A stretch of 64,000 nt of DNA from Paraburkholderia flagellata (GCF_021390645.1 NZ_JAJEJT010000003.1:1240001-1304000), one strand, 5' to 3'; shown: positions 1-8,515, counted from the stretch's first letter. A program made the numbers and translations. The notes: generated by a model not told the origin, from the sequence alone.

Positions 1-1
1 C

Positions 2-739
2 CTGTCGGGTGACTTCGTCCTGATTCCCGCGGCATACGGCGTCGCGATGTCCAGCCTCGAGCCGCCGCCGGGCATGGAAACGCCGGCGCCCGTCGCGTTG
101 GGCAACGGTGAATTCAGAATCGGTCCCCTCGGCAATCCGGTCGACGCGCGAATGATGGCGGGTCATTGCAGCTTCGGTTCGCCGGATGCACCGCTGCTGG
201 TTTCGCTGCTGCCGCAACTCGTCCATGTGCGCGGCGAACAGCGGCTGGCCACGCTCGTGCAACTCGTGCGGGAGGAATCCCGCGAGCAGCGGCCCGCGCG
301 CGAAGTCGTGCTCTCACGGTTGCTGGAAGTGCTGCTCATCGAGGCGCTGCGTTCCACGGCAGGAGGGACGAACGCGTCACCGGGTCTCGTAAGCGGGCTC
401 GCCGACTGCCGCCTCGCGGCCGCGATCCGCGGGATGCACGCCCTCCCGGCGCATTCGTGGACGGTCGCCGAGTTAGCGAAGGAGGCCGCGCTTTCGCGCT
501 CGACCTTCTTCGAGCGCTTCAGCCGTGCGCTCGGCGTCGCGCCGATGGAATATCTGCTCACCTGGCGCATGGCGCTCGCGAAGGATCTGCTGCGCCGTAA
601 CGAAGGGCGGGTCGCGGAGATCGCGGAGCGCGTCGGCTATAGCTCCGCCAGCACCTTCAGCGTGGCCTTCACCCGACACGTTGGCCGGCCGCCGACGCGA
701 TATGCGCGTGACGAACAGGCGGCCGCGAACGGCGCATAA
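2..739 (+). CDS. AraC family transcriptional regulator, 5' end outside the window
   Basis: The frame is open from the left edge and reads LSGDFVLIPAAYG before the first internal Met (position 47), which looks like the end of an N-terminal cupin sensor domain (AraC cupin_6 type), so the true start lies upstream. The C-terminal part carries the two AraC helix-turn-helix units: WTVAELAKEAALSRSTFFERF and IAERVGYSSASTFSVAF, followed by GRPPTRYA. Regulators of this build usually bind a small molecule through the cupin and control a neighbouring oxidoreductase or efflux gene; the target is not visible here. The family is secure, the ligand unknown. Confidence 0.9.
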   Translation: MSGDFVLIPAAYGVAMSSLEPPPGMETPAPVALGNGEFRIGPLGNPVDARMMAGHCSFGSPDAPLLVSLLPQLVHVRGEQRLATLVQLVREESREQRPAREVVLSRLLEVLLIEALRSTAGGTNASPGLVSGLADCRLAAAIRGMHALPAHSWTVAELAKEAALSRSTFFERFSRALGVAPMEYLLTWRMALAKDLLRRNEGRVAEIAERVGYSSASTFSVAFTRHVGRPPTRYARDEQAAANGA

Positions 740-1551
740 CACGGCGCACATAGCCTGTTGCTGGATCTGGATACGCGCCCTGAATCTCGGCTCAGGTACA
801 TCCTGAGCCTCTTTCTTGTACCCGTATCAGGATATCCGCGTTTCACACGACTTACGTGCGGACACACAATTCGTTGTTTCAGCACCATCAGTCAGCGAAA
901 GCGTCTATATCGCCCAAGCTAACTGCCGAACTCATTGGAAGGCCTACCCCAGAGAAGCTTCTCTCTTTGACTGGCAGGTCGACGTCGGATGCGCGTTGGA
1001 CAACGTACCACGTCTACCAATGGCGAATCCGTGATGAACGTTATCAGGTGTAGCTATCCATTCGCTGGCATCAAAACCCACAATCGCCGGCCTCCGCTTT
1101 TCGAGTTCGCTTACTTCTGCGGGGAAGGTCAATGTGGGCGATGGCAAGAAGGGTTGCCATCTAGTCAGTCTTGCTCGAGCTTTCCGGCCTCCGGATATGA
1201 AAACTCCGTAGTAGATGGTGCGGTCGTGCCTTGAGCGCGACGTCCACGCCGTTCGGATAGTCGCTCCTTACCAATGGGGCGTTGAAAGTGAAGGGCGACT
1301 TGCGGAGAGGGGCACGCGACACCTTCAACGCAAAGCTCCTGCGCTCGCGCAACTTCGTCCCTACGCAGGTGACCAGCGGCAGTCGAAGCTAAGAAGATCG
1401 CTCCTCGCCACCCGTCACCAGAGCGATCTGCCAGAACTCCCCTCGAGGCACTGAATTGACTATTTGGGGCTGTTTTTTTGGAGGGGTCCGCGCGATCCGC
1501 GAACTGGGCTCCCGCTGGCGCCGACTCTAATTCCACTCTCGAACGCGAACT
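740..1551. other. Gene-poor stretch without a recognisable gene
   Basis: About 0.8 kb between the AraC gene and the cysteine-rich protein. Several open frames exist on both strands, the longest about 120 codons on the minus strand at 1165-1536, but none shows a known motif, a good ribosome binding site or the codon bias of neighbouring genes. By eye it is less G/C-rich than the flanking genes. It may be decayed or acquired DNA. Confidence 0.5.
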
Positions 1552-2037
1552 TCATACAGGCTGCGGAAGTTCCGCATCATCCGCCTTGACAAATTCGCCA
1601 TTCGCCAATTCCGCATCCGCAAAACAATCGCGGCACTCATCAGATGTCGGAGGCCGACATTTGCGACAGAGGACTGCCAAGTAGTCTATGTCCACGGTTC
1701 TCCGAATGAAGCCGCTCACGTGCACTTCGTGGCTCTCTACGTAAGTGAGATGGAACTCGTCCATTTCCACGGGCGCACGACACTTTGCGCAGAGTTCGAG
1801 GGGCCCGATGCCAGGGCAGCGAATTGGGACACCTTCCTTAACCATCACGAGGTGACGCCGGGCCGCAGCGCAGGCTTGGCTGCAGTAGCATTCGAGACCG
1901 TAGCTGCCCACAATTTCGACCGAGGGCATTTCTCCGCGGTAATCGACACGCTCCCACTCTCTGGAGATAGAGAACACAGAGACGCGGAATCTTCGCTTGC
2001 AAGTGAAGCACTCGTATTCATCGTCGAACGAGTCCAT
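1552..2037 (-). CDS. Cysteine-rich, probably zinc-binding protein of unknown function
   Basis: A 161-residue protein that I do not recognise. The start at 2037 is preferred over a Met eight codons upstream because GGGAGGAGCG precedes it directly. It holds twelve cysteines, mostly in CxxC-type pairs: C10/C13, C50/C52/C56, C83/C86, C124/C127 and C135/C138, a layout suggesting two or three structural zinc sites. The N-terminal ECFTCKRRF resembles a zinc-ribbon knuckle. There is no signal peptide or membrane segment, so it should be cytoplasmic. It stands alone in a gene-poor region, with no operon partner to suggest a role. Zinc binding is inferred from the cysteine spacing only. Confidence 0.6.
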   Translation of the reverse strand: MDSFDDEYECFTCKRRFRVSVFSISREWERVDYRGEMPSVEIVGSYGLECYCSQACAAARRHLVMVKEGVPIRCPGIGPLELCAKCRAPVEMDEFHLTYVESHEVHVSGFIRRTVDIDYLAVLCRKCRPPTSDECRDCFADAELANGEFVKADDAELPQPV

Positions 2038-2284
2038 CGCTCCTCCCACTGAACTCGCCACGCGAAAGGACTAACAGGACAACCGGCATTCGCAAGAATG
2101 AGCCGTAAGCTAAAGCCGACTATCGTCCTCGGAACTCGCCGACGACCCTGACTCGGCTCGAACTGAGGCAGAGCTTCGGGCTGCAGGTTGGTCAAACAGT
2201 CGAGCTACCTGCGATTGTCATCTCCGGATTTTCTTGGAAAACCATTTATAAAACAATTAACTAGGCTCGTTTTCTGCAGACCGG

Positions 2285-2570
2285 GTTTGTTTGCGAGGCG
2301 AAATTCTCGGACCAAGTTTATTTGCAAGGATTTTGGCTAAGTGTCTGATTTTTAAGGGAGGACGTTTGCGTCTAGCGTTTGGCAGTGACTCAAGGGCGGC
2401 CTCTGGTAATTTTTACAATGCAGCGAGAGGACGTTTGGCCAAGGGAGGGAGTTGCCTGCAAACCCCTATGGCGTAAGGAGTCCAACGGCGAGGCCGATTT
2501 TTCAGGACAGTTTTATTTGCGAAGAATCGTAAGAACAACTTTGTTTGCAACAGATCAGGTTTCGTTTGCC
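2285..2570. repeat. Cluster of short direct repeats, GTTTRTTTGCRA type
   Basis: Within 290 bp the motif GTTTRTTTGCRA recurs on the plus strand at 2285-2296 (GTTTGTTTGCGA), 2316-2327 (GTTTATTTGCAA), 2511-2522 (TTTTATTTGCGA), 2539-2550 (CTTTGTTTGCAA), and in a looser form at 2559-2570 (GTTTCGTTTGCC). GGACGTTTG also occurs twice, near 2361 and 2429. Clustered same-direction motifs of this length are common as transposase or integrase end sites, or as regulator boxes. No transposase gene remains nearby, so a mobile-element remnant is an inference. Confidence 0.5.
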
Positions 2571-2619
2571 GATCACCACACCTGGCAGGGCCGGCATCCG
2601 CGAAGTTCCGAAGCGCGCC

Positions 2620-2653
2620 TTGACATCCATTTAGATGATGACTACCATCTAAA
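2620..2653 (+). promoter_or_regulatory. Promoter with overlapping palindromic operator for the TetR gene
   Basis: A perfect -35 box TTGACA (2620-2625) is followed after 17 bp by TACCAT (2643-2648), a fair -10 box. The same stretch holds a perfect inverted repeat, TTTAGATG (2630-2637) and CATCTAAA (2646-2653), with an 8-bp spacer, lying over the spacer and -10. This is the expected place for a TetR-family repressor to bind and shut off its own promoter and the downstream genes. The ATG lies 28 bp further on. Confidence 0.7.
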
Positions 2654-2681
2654 CCACATCGAAGCACGGAGCACGGTCATC

Positions 2682-3254
2682 ATGAGGAAGTCGAAGGTCG
2701 AAACGGCGCAAACGCGCGAGCGCATCGTGGAAGTCGCGGCCGGGGCATTCAGGGCGAACGGCATCCACGCAACGGGCCTCGCCGACGTGATGGCCGCCGC
2801 GGGGCTTTCGCATGGCGGCTTTTATCGCCATTTCGAGTCGAAAGATCAGCTGGTCGCCGAAGCCTGCGAAGCGGGCCTTGCCGGTATCGTCGAAAACCTC
2901 GCCGCGGCCGCTGATGGGGCAGCGGACGGGGACGCGTTCCGGGCAGTGGTGGACGCGTACATGTCCACCGGCCATCGCGATGCGCGCGCGAACGGCTGCC
3001 CGCTGGCCGGCATGGGCAGCGAACTGGCACGTGCGGACGACGCGACGCGCGCGGCGGCGTCGCGCGGCTTCTACGCGCTCGTGGACATGCTGGCAAAGCG
3101 CATGGCTACGCCGGAGGAAGAAGCGGAGCGCTCGCAGGCCGTGTTCGCGCTCTCGGCCATGATCGGCGCGCTGACCATGGCGCGCATCATCCCCGACCAG
3201 GACGCTTCCGCGTCGCTGCTGGAAGACGTCAGGCAACACATCGAATCGCTTTGA
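2682..3254 (+). CDS. TetR/AcrR family transcriptional repressor
   Basis: The 190-residue protein has a typical TetR N-terminal DNA-binding domain: TRERIVEVAAGAFRANGIHATG, then the recognition region ADVMAAAGLSHGGFYRHFESKDQL (residues about 34-57). The remainder is the helical ligand-binding and dimerisation domain. The start at 2682 is chosen because the family motif begins at once and GGAG lies 10 bp upstream; the same frame runs open for 300 bp upstream but through non-coding sequence. The NmrA-like reductase and SDR genes follow 76 bp downstream on the same strand and are the probable targets. The inducer is unknown, although NADPH reductases beside TetR genes often respond to electrophiles. 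Confidence 0.93.
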   Translation: MRKSKVETAQTRERIVEVAAGAFRANGIHATGLADVMAAAGLSHGGFYRHFESKDQLVAEACEAGLAGIVENLAAAADGAADGDAFRAVVDAYMSTGHRDARANGCPLAGMGSELARADDATRAAASRGFYALVDMLAKRMATPEEEAERSQAVFALSAMIGALTMARIIPDQDASASLLEDVRQHIESL

Positions 3255-3330
3255 ACGAAAGCTGTCGTCAGAGACTGGCGATCCAGTTCGCGTCATTATG
3301 TGCATATGCACTTTAAAAGGAGAACTCCTC

Positions 3331-4212
3331 ATGCAACAGCGTAAATTCCTGATTACTGGCGCGACGGGCAAAACCGGCGTGCACGTGGTCGATAACCTGC
3401 TCGAAGCCGGACACGCGGTGCGCGCGATGGTCCATCGGGAAGACGCGCGCAGTGCCGCGCTGCGAGCCGCGGGCGCCGAAGTCGTGGTCGGCGATCTGCT
3501 CGATCACGACGACCTGATTCGCGCTACCTCGGGCGTGACGGGCGCTTATCTGTGCTATCCCGTGCGGCCCGGGTTCATTCAGGGCACCGCGTATTTCGCA
3601 GACGCCGCCCGCCGGGCCGGTCTCGAAGTCGTCGTGGAAATGTCGCAGATTTCCGCGCGCGAACAGGCGAAGAGCCACGCAGCGCGCGATCACTGGATCG
3701 CGGAGCGCGTGCTCGACTGGTCAGGTGTACCGACCATTCATATTCGCCCGACTTTCTTTTCCGAATGGCTGATCTTCCCTTGGGTGCGCGACACGATCGT
3801 CAAGGAAGGGCAGATCACGCTGCCTTACGGCGCGGGGCGCCATGCGCCGATCGCCGCCGTTGACCAGGCCCGCTTCATCGCCACGGTGCTCGCGCAGCCG
3901 TCGGGGCATATTGGCAAGACCTATGAGCTTTGCGGTCCCGTCGAACTCGACCACCACGGCATTGCCGATGAAATCGGCAAGGTCATCGACCGGAAGATCG
4001 TCTATCGCCCGGGCACGCTCGATGAATATCGGGAGCATTTGCAGAAGTACGACTTGCCCGAGTTTGCGATCCAGCACTTCATTGAGGTCGCGCTCGATTA
4101 CCAGAACGGCGTGTTCAAAGGGGTCGACAGCGTCATCAAGCAAGTCACCGGGAAGGCGCCGCTGACTGTCGAGGCGTTCGTTCGCGCCAACCGCGAGCTT
4201 TTCCAGTCCTGA
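3331..4212 (+). CDS. NmrA-like NAD(P)-binding protein (atypical SDR)
   Basis: This 293-residue protein begins with a Rossmann nucleotide-binding loop, FLITGATGKTG (G10, G13, G16), the pattern of atypical short-chain dehydrogenases of the NmrA/SDR_a5 group. The group lacks the usual YxxxK pair and includes redox sensors and quinone reductases. The arrangement VEMSQISAREQAKSHAARDHWIAERVL and IHIRPTFFSEWLI matches the family's mid-region. The start at 3331 follows AAAAGGAG. It is probably co-transcribed with the TetR gene upstream and the SDR gene 49 bp downstream. A role in reductive detoxification or redox sensing is an inference; the substrate cannot be told. Confidence 0.88.
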   Translation: MQQRKFLITGATGKTGVHVVDNLLEAGHAVRAMVHREDARSAALRAAGAEVVVGDLLDHDDLIRATSGVTGAYLCYPVRPGFIQGTAYFADAARRAGLEVVVEMSQISAREQAKSHAARDHWIAERVLDWSGVPTIHIRPTFFSEWLIFPWVRDTIVKEGQITLPYGAGRHAPIAAVDQARFIATVLAQPSGHIGKTYELCGPVELDHHGIADEIGKVIDRKIVYRPGTLDEYREHLQKYDLPEFAIQHFIEVALDYQNGVFKGVDSVIKQVTGKAPLTVEAFVRANRELFQS

Positions 4213-4261
4213 TCCAAACGACTATCTACTTACTTTCCAGTGCTCATTAAGGAAATTCAAA

Positions 4262-5020
4262 ATGAAGATCAAGAATTCCGTTGTGTTCGTCACGGGCGCA
4301 AGCCGCGGCCTCGGTCTGGCCTTTGCACGCGAGGCGCTCGCGCGCGGGGCCGCCAAGGTCTACGCAGGGGTGCGCAACCCGACAGGCTTTAGCGAGCCCG
4401 GCATCATTCCCGTCAAGCTCGACGTGACCGATCCTGCTTCCGTCACGGCGGCGGCGAAGATCGCGTCGGACGTGACGCTGCTCGTGAACAACGCGGGGAT
4501 CGCGGAAATCCTCGAGTCACCGCTTTTGGCAGAGGCGGAAGAACAGGCCCGGCGCATTTTCGAAACGAACTTTTATGGCGTCATTCGCACGACTCGCGCG
4601 TTCGAATCCGTGCTGCCCAGTGATGGAAACGGCGGTGTGATCAACGTGCTCTCCGATGTCTCGTGGCGAACCGTACCGTTCATCGCGCCGTATTCCGCCT
4701 CGAAGGCGGCGGCGTGGAGCTATACGAACAACATCAGGCTGCATTTCAGGGCGCGCAATGTCGGCGTGGTCGGCGTGCATGTCGGCTTCGTGGATACCGA
4801 TCTCACCAAGGATTTCGACGTGCCGAAAATCAGTCCCGTCGATGTCGTTCGCCAGGCGTACGACGCACTCGAAGCGGGCGAAAGCGAGGTGCTGGCGGAT
4901 GCGGGAAGCCGTGAGTTGAAGCAATCGCTTTCTGCTGCCGTGCCGGGCTACATCGATCCCACGGTGCTTCAGGCATGGCAGTACGGGACCGATCAAACGC
5001 CTCTGGGCAAGTCCAGCTGA
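4262..5020 (+). CDS. Short-chain dehydrogenase/reductase (classical SDR)
   Basis: A 252-residue classical SDR. It shows the cofactor loop TGASRGLG (residues 11-18), NNAG (76-79), a serine in NVLSDVSW (about 128-135) and the catalytic pair YSASK (Y144, K148). AAGGAAATTCAAA precedes the ATG. It is the third gene of the TetR/NmrA-like/SDR set, so is probably under the same repressor. The 3' end overlaps the convergent histidine kinase gene by 28 bp. The substrate is unknown; the pairing with an NmrA-like protein suggests a carbonyl compound. Confidence 0.92.
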   Translation: MKIKNSVVFVTGASRGLGLAFAREALARGAAKVYAGVRNPTGFSEPGIIPVKLDVTDPASVTAAAKIASDVTLLVNNAGIAEILESPLLAEAEEQARRIFETNFYGVIRTTRAFESVLPSDGNGGVINVLSDVSWRTVPFIAPYSASKAAAWSYTNNIRLHFRARNVGVVGVHVGFVDTDLTKDFDVPKISPVDVVRQAYDALEAGESEVLADAGSRELKQSLSAAVPGYIDPTVLQAWQYGTDQTPLGKSS

Positions 5021-6411
5021 GCATCGAGCCCAACGATTCGCCCATCCACCACCCGATTGCGCAGCACGAGCGTGCCGCCATGCGCGGCCGCCACGCTGCG
5101 CGCAATCGTGAGCCCCAACCCCGTGCCGCCAGGCGCATCGCTGCGATGCGAATCGATGCGGAAATAAGGCTCGAACACGCGTTCGAGCAGCGCGGGCTCG
5201 GCGATGCCGGGGCCGTTGTCGCTGATCACCACGCGCACGGCATCTTCAACGTCGCTCACGGTGACGCTCGCCTCGCCGCCATAGCGGATCGCGTTGTCGA
5301 AAAGATTCTGCAGGCAGCGTTTGAGGTTGCGCGCAAAGCCCGGAATGGGCGCGCGCACGCTGCCCGTCACGCTCACACGATGGCCCTGTTCGCATGCATC
5401 GCCCGCCAGGCCCTCGAGCATCGAAACGAGGTCGATGCGCTGGCGTGGTTCGGTGATCTCGACGCCCTGCACGGCGTCGAGCGTGGCGCGCACCATGCCT
5501 TCCATGTCGTCGAGGTCGCCGCGCAGACGCTCGCGCGAAGCCGGGTCCGGCAGCATTTCCACCCGCAAACGCAGCCGCGTGAGCGGCGAGCGCAAGTCGT
5601 GCGAGACCGCGCTCAGAAAGCGCGTGCGCGCAGCAAAGCTGTCGATCAACTGCTGCTGCATCGCGTTGAACGAGTGCGCCGCATTGCGCACTTCGCGCGG
5701 CCCCGCCTCGGCGAGCGGCGCGCGGTAAATGTTGCGCCCGAGCGCTTCGGCCGCCGAGGCGAAGCGGCGCAATGGCGCAAGCGCGAAGCGCACCGCCACC
5801 ATCGCGATCAGGCACACGGCGGCGAAGCGCAGCAGATAGATGCGCAGCAGGTAATCCATCACGAGCGCGCCGCGCTCGGTATGCATGCCCGCCTGGCCTT
5901 CGTTCGCGTGGATATCGAGCCAGCCTTGACCCGGCACCTCGAGTTGCACATGAAAGTCGCCGGTGGGCATGCGCGAGTCGAACAGACTCAGCACGCCGCC
6001 TTCGCGACGCGCGCCGTCGCGCACCTGCGCGTCGATGAGATGCACGTCGATGGGCTCGGAAAGGCGCTTGCGGATCACGCCCTCGATCAGCCCTGCGGTG
6101 GCGCGCTGCGCGAGCGAAAGCGTTGCGGGCACCGGCAGCGGTGCGCCTTGCACCCACTGAAGGCGATAACGGTCATCGCTGAGTGTGCCGACGATCGCCT
6201 CGCGCGTCGCGGGATCGGGCGCGCGCTGGATGAGGCGCACCGTATCGGCGAGACGGCTGCCGAACAGGCGCGCTGGAATTTCGAGCGTGCGGTTGTCGTG
6301 CGTTTCGAACCAGATCGTGCTGGTCAGCAACTGCCCCGCGAACATGCCCGCCGCGAGAATCACGACGAGGCGCCCGAAGAGCGTGTCTGGCCAAAGCGGC
6401 CAAAGGCGCAA
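4993..6411 (-). CDS. Membrane sensor histidine kinase, EnvZ/OmpR-system type
   Basis: Partner kinase of the response regulator just upstream. The protein (about 472 residues) has one membrane segment near residues 12-32, a periplasmic region of about 150 residues, a second segment near 190-212, a HAMP-like linker, the H-box VSHDLRSPLTRLR (H271 as phospho-acceptor), the N-box NLFDNAIRYG, and the ATP-binding motifs DNGPGI and GTGLGLTI. No ATG fits the expected N-terminus; a TTG at 6411, 26 bp after the regulator's stop, gives a sensible start and is the weakest part of the call. The stop lies inside the 3' end of the convergent SDR gene. The signal is unknown. Confidence 0.9.
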   Translation of the reverse strand: MRLWPLWPDTLFGRLVVILAAGMFAGQLLTSTIWFETHDNRTLEIPARLFGSRLADTVRLIQRAPDPATREAIVGTLSDDRYRLQWVQGAPLPVPATLSLAQRATAGLIEGVIRKRLSEPIDVHLIDAQVRDGARREGGVLSLFDSRMPTGDFHVQLEVPGQGWLDIHANEGQAGMHTERGALVMDYLLRIYLLRFAAVCLIAMVAVRFALAPLRRFASAAEALGRNIYRAPLAEAGPREVRNAAHSFNAMQQQLIDSFAARTRFLSAVSHDLRSPLTRLRLRVEMLPDPASRERLRGDLDDMEGMVRATLDAVQGVEITEPRQRIDLVSMLEGLAGDACEQGHRVSVTGSVRAPIPGFARNLKRCLQNLFDNAIRYGGEASVTVSDVEDAVRVVISDNGPGIAEPALLERVFEPYFRIDSHRSDAPGGTGLGLTIARSVAAAHGGTLVLRNRVVDGRIVGLDAQLDLPRGV

Positions 6412-6437
6412 CCTCGATGCGCAATGAGCGAACCGCC

Positions 6438-7151
6438 TCACGCTTCGTACCCGACGTCGGCCACGAGCATATAGCCCTCGTTGCGCACGGTGCGAATGAG
6501 CGTGGCCTCGCGCGCCGAATCCTTGAGCTGCTGCCGCAGCCGGCTCACGCATACGTCGATGGCGCGGTCGAGCGGCGTCATGCTCTTGCTGAACACCTGG
6601 TCGAGCAGAAATTCGCGCGAGAGCGGGCGGTTCGGGTGGTCGAGCAGGGTGCGCAGCGTACGGTAGTCCGAGCCGCCGAGCGAGACGACCACGCCGTCGG
6701 GCGAGCGCATCTGCTTCATGCGCGTGTCGAGGCGCCAGCCCGCGAAGGTGATGAACGCGTTCGCGTCGGCGGGGCGCGTGCCCGGCACCGCGCGCGTGCG
6801 GCGCAGGACCACCTTGATCTTGGCGAGCAGCTCGCGCGGATCGAAAGGCTTGGGCAGATAGTCGTCGGCGCCCATTTCGAGGCCAAGGATGCGGTCGAGC
6901 AACCCGCCGCGCGCGGAAAGAATGATGACGGGCGTGTCGTGGGCCCGGCGCAGCTCGCGCGTGAGGTCGAGTCCGTCTTCGCCGTCGAGCATGAGGTCGA
7001 GCACGATCAGGTCGACCTGGGCGGTGCCGAGTATCTGCTTCATCTGCGCGCCGTTGGTGGCGGCGCTCGCCTGGTAGCCCATCTCGCGCAGGTAGTCGCG
7101 CAGCAGTTGCCGGATGTTGGCGTCGTCGTCGACGACCAGTATGTGATCCAT
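6438..7151 (-). CDS. OmpR-family response regulator
   Basis: The 237-residue protein has a receiver domain (residues 1-115) with the acidic pocket DD at 8-9, phospho-acceptor D52 in VLDLMLDGEDG and the conserved lysine in LPKPF (K101). A winged-helix domain follows (about 135-230) with YRTLRTLLDHPNRPLSREFLLDQVF and DRAIDVCVSRLRQQL. The start at 7151 is favoured because MDHILVVDDD is the normal receiver start. It is transcribed before and with the kinase. It diverges from the ABC importer operon; a 30-bp tandem repeat in the shared intergenic region is a likely binding site, so control of metal or vitamin uptake is plausible. Confidence 0.95.
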   Translation of the reverse strand: MDHILVVDDDANIRQLLRDYLREMGYQASAATNGAQMKQILGTAQVDLIVLDLMLDGEDGLDLTRELRRAHDTPVIILSARGGLLDRILGLEMGADDYLPKPFDPRELLAKIKVVLRRTRAVPGTRPADANAFITFAGWRLDTRMKQMRSPDGVVVSLGGSDYRTLRTLLDHPNRPLSREFLLDQVFSKSMTPLDRAIDVCVSRLRQQLKDSAREATLIRTVRNEGYMLVADVGYEA

Positions 7152-7186
7152 CTTTTTCTCTTGCTGCCGCGGGACGTACGCCGCGC

Positions 7187-7246
7187 CAACACATTCCATT
7201 ACAAAACGGCCGGTTTCAACACATCGCCATTACAAACGGCCGTTAA
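7187..7246. repeat. Two tandem 30-bp direct repeats, candidate response-regulator sites
   Basis: Two head-to-tail copies at 7187-7216 and 7217-7246, each beginning CAACACAT and containing CATTACAAAACGGCCG (copy 1) or CATTACAAACGGCCG (copy 2), with only a few differences. They fill the middle of the 140-bp region between the response regulator and the ABC importer. OmpR-type regulators bind direct repeats, and a 30-bp period is close to three helical turns, so both copies would face the same side of the DNA. Binding is inferred, not shown. Confidence 0.65.
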
Positions 7247-7291
7247 AGTTTCGCTCGCAAATAGCAATCGTTCGCATTTACAGAATATATC

Positions 7292-8515
7292 ATGTTGACC
7301 TTTCGATTGATTCCTGGCCTTGCCAGCGTGGTGCTGCGGGGCGCCGTCCTGGCCGCAACTTCGGCTTTTGTTGCGTTGAGCGGCAGCACCGCCGCCCAGG
7401 CCGCCACGCCGGCGGTGACGCAGACGGCCCAAATGCCGCTCGTCGTGACCGATCTCGCAGGCCGCACGGTCAAGGTGCCGGCCGAGCCCCATCGCATTCT
7501 GCTTGGCGAGAGCCGTCTGCTTTCAGCGGTCGCGCTCCTCGAGGGTCAGAAGCCGCTCGCGCGCATCGTGGGCTGGCAGGGCGACTTGCCGACGATGGAC
7601 CCGCAGACTTACGAGGCCTACGCGCAGCGCTTCCCCGAAATTCGCCAGATCCCGCTCATTGGCAAGGCGACCGAGGACAGCATCAGCGACGAGAAGGCGC
7701 TCGCGCTCAAGCCCGATGTGGCGATCTTCAGCGTGGCGGGCCACGGCCCGAGCCGTTACAACGCGCTCGTCAAGCAGCTCGAAGCGACCGGCACGACCGT
7801 GGTGTTCATCGACTTTCGCGTGCATCCCATGCAGAACACGCTGCCGAGCATCAAGCTGCTTGGCGAGGTCCTGCACCGCGAGAAGGAAGCCGATGCCTAT
7901 ATCCAGTTCTATCAGCAGCATCTCGCGCGCGTACAGCAAGTGGTGAATGCGATTCCCGAGTCGCAGCGCCCGAAGGTGTTCGTGGACATGCTGGCGGGCG
8001 TGTGGGACGCGGGCTGCTGCCACACGGCGGGCAAGGGCAACTTCGGCGAGTTCGTGGATGCCGCGGGCGGGCGCAACATCGCGGCGGGCCTCTTGCCCGG
8101 CGTGCTCGGCGACATCAGCATGGAGCAGGTGATCGCGGCGCAGCCCGATGTGTATATCGCGACGGGCAGCCGCACGAAGCCTGGCCTCGCTTCGCTGCGC
8201 GTGGGCGCGCTCACGAGCGAGCACGACGCCGATGCGAGCCTCGCGCAACTGGCCGCGCGCCCCGGCTTCAATGCCATCAAGGCGATTCACGATGGCCGCG
8301 TGCACGGCATCTCGCACAACTATTACGACTCGCCGTACAACATCGTCGCGATCGAGGCGTTCGCGAAGTGGTTCTATCCGCAGCAGTTCAGCGCGCTCGA
8401 TGTGCACGCGACCGAGCGCGAGCTGTATCGCCACTTCCTCGCGATTTCCGATACGGGCACGCAATGGGTCGACGCGCCGTTGCCTGCGGTGCAAGCGCAG
8501 CAGGCCGCGCGATGA
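7292..8515 (+). CDS. Periplasmic substrate-binding protein, iron-siderophore/cobalamin ABC family
   Basis: A 407-residue exported protein: hydrophobic signal peptide (about residues 1-38, ending STAAQAATP), then a class III binding-protein fold (PF01497 type) starting LVVTDLAGRTVKVPAEPHRILL. The segments LKPDVAIFSVAG and QPDVYIATGSRTK are the repeated lobes typical of FepB/BtuF-like proteins. The C-terminus contains a CC pair (DAGCCHTAG) that is not general in the family. Its stop overlaps the permease start (ATGA), so binding protein, permease and ATPase form one coupled operon. The ligand could be a ferric siderophore, haem or a corrinoid; sequence alone does not decide. No TonB receptor lies nearby. 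Confidence 0.9.
   Translation: MLTFRLIPGLASVVLRGAVLAATSAFVALSGSTAAQAATPAVTQTAQMPLVVTDLAGRTVKVPAEPHRILLGESRLLSAVALLEGQKPLARIVGWQGDLPTMDPQTYEAYAQRFPEIRQIPLIGKATEDSISDEKALALKPDVAIFSVAGHGPSRYNALVKQLEATGTTVVFIDFRVHPMQNTLPSIKLLGEVLHREKEADAYIQFYQQHLARVQQVVNAIPESQRPKVFVDMLAGVWDAGCCHTAGKGNFGEFVDAAGGRNIAAGLLPGVLGDISMEQVIAAQPDVYIATGSRTKPGLASLRVGALTSEHDADASLAQLAARPGFNAIKAIHDGRVHGISHNYYDSPYNIVAIEAFAKWFYPQQFSALDVHATERELYRHFLAISDTGTQWVDAPLPAVQAQQAAR

Noticed and set aside
1165-1536. Minus-strand frame of 123 codons in the first gene-poor stretch
   Set aside because: No family motif, no ribosome site and irregular codon use.
4975-6474. Plus-strand frame of 499 codons opposite the histidine kinase
   Set aside because: Its sequence is Arg/Ala/His-rich without any motif, and the opposite strand has all kinase motifs. 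It is a by-product of high G/C content.
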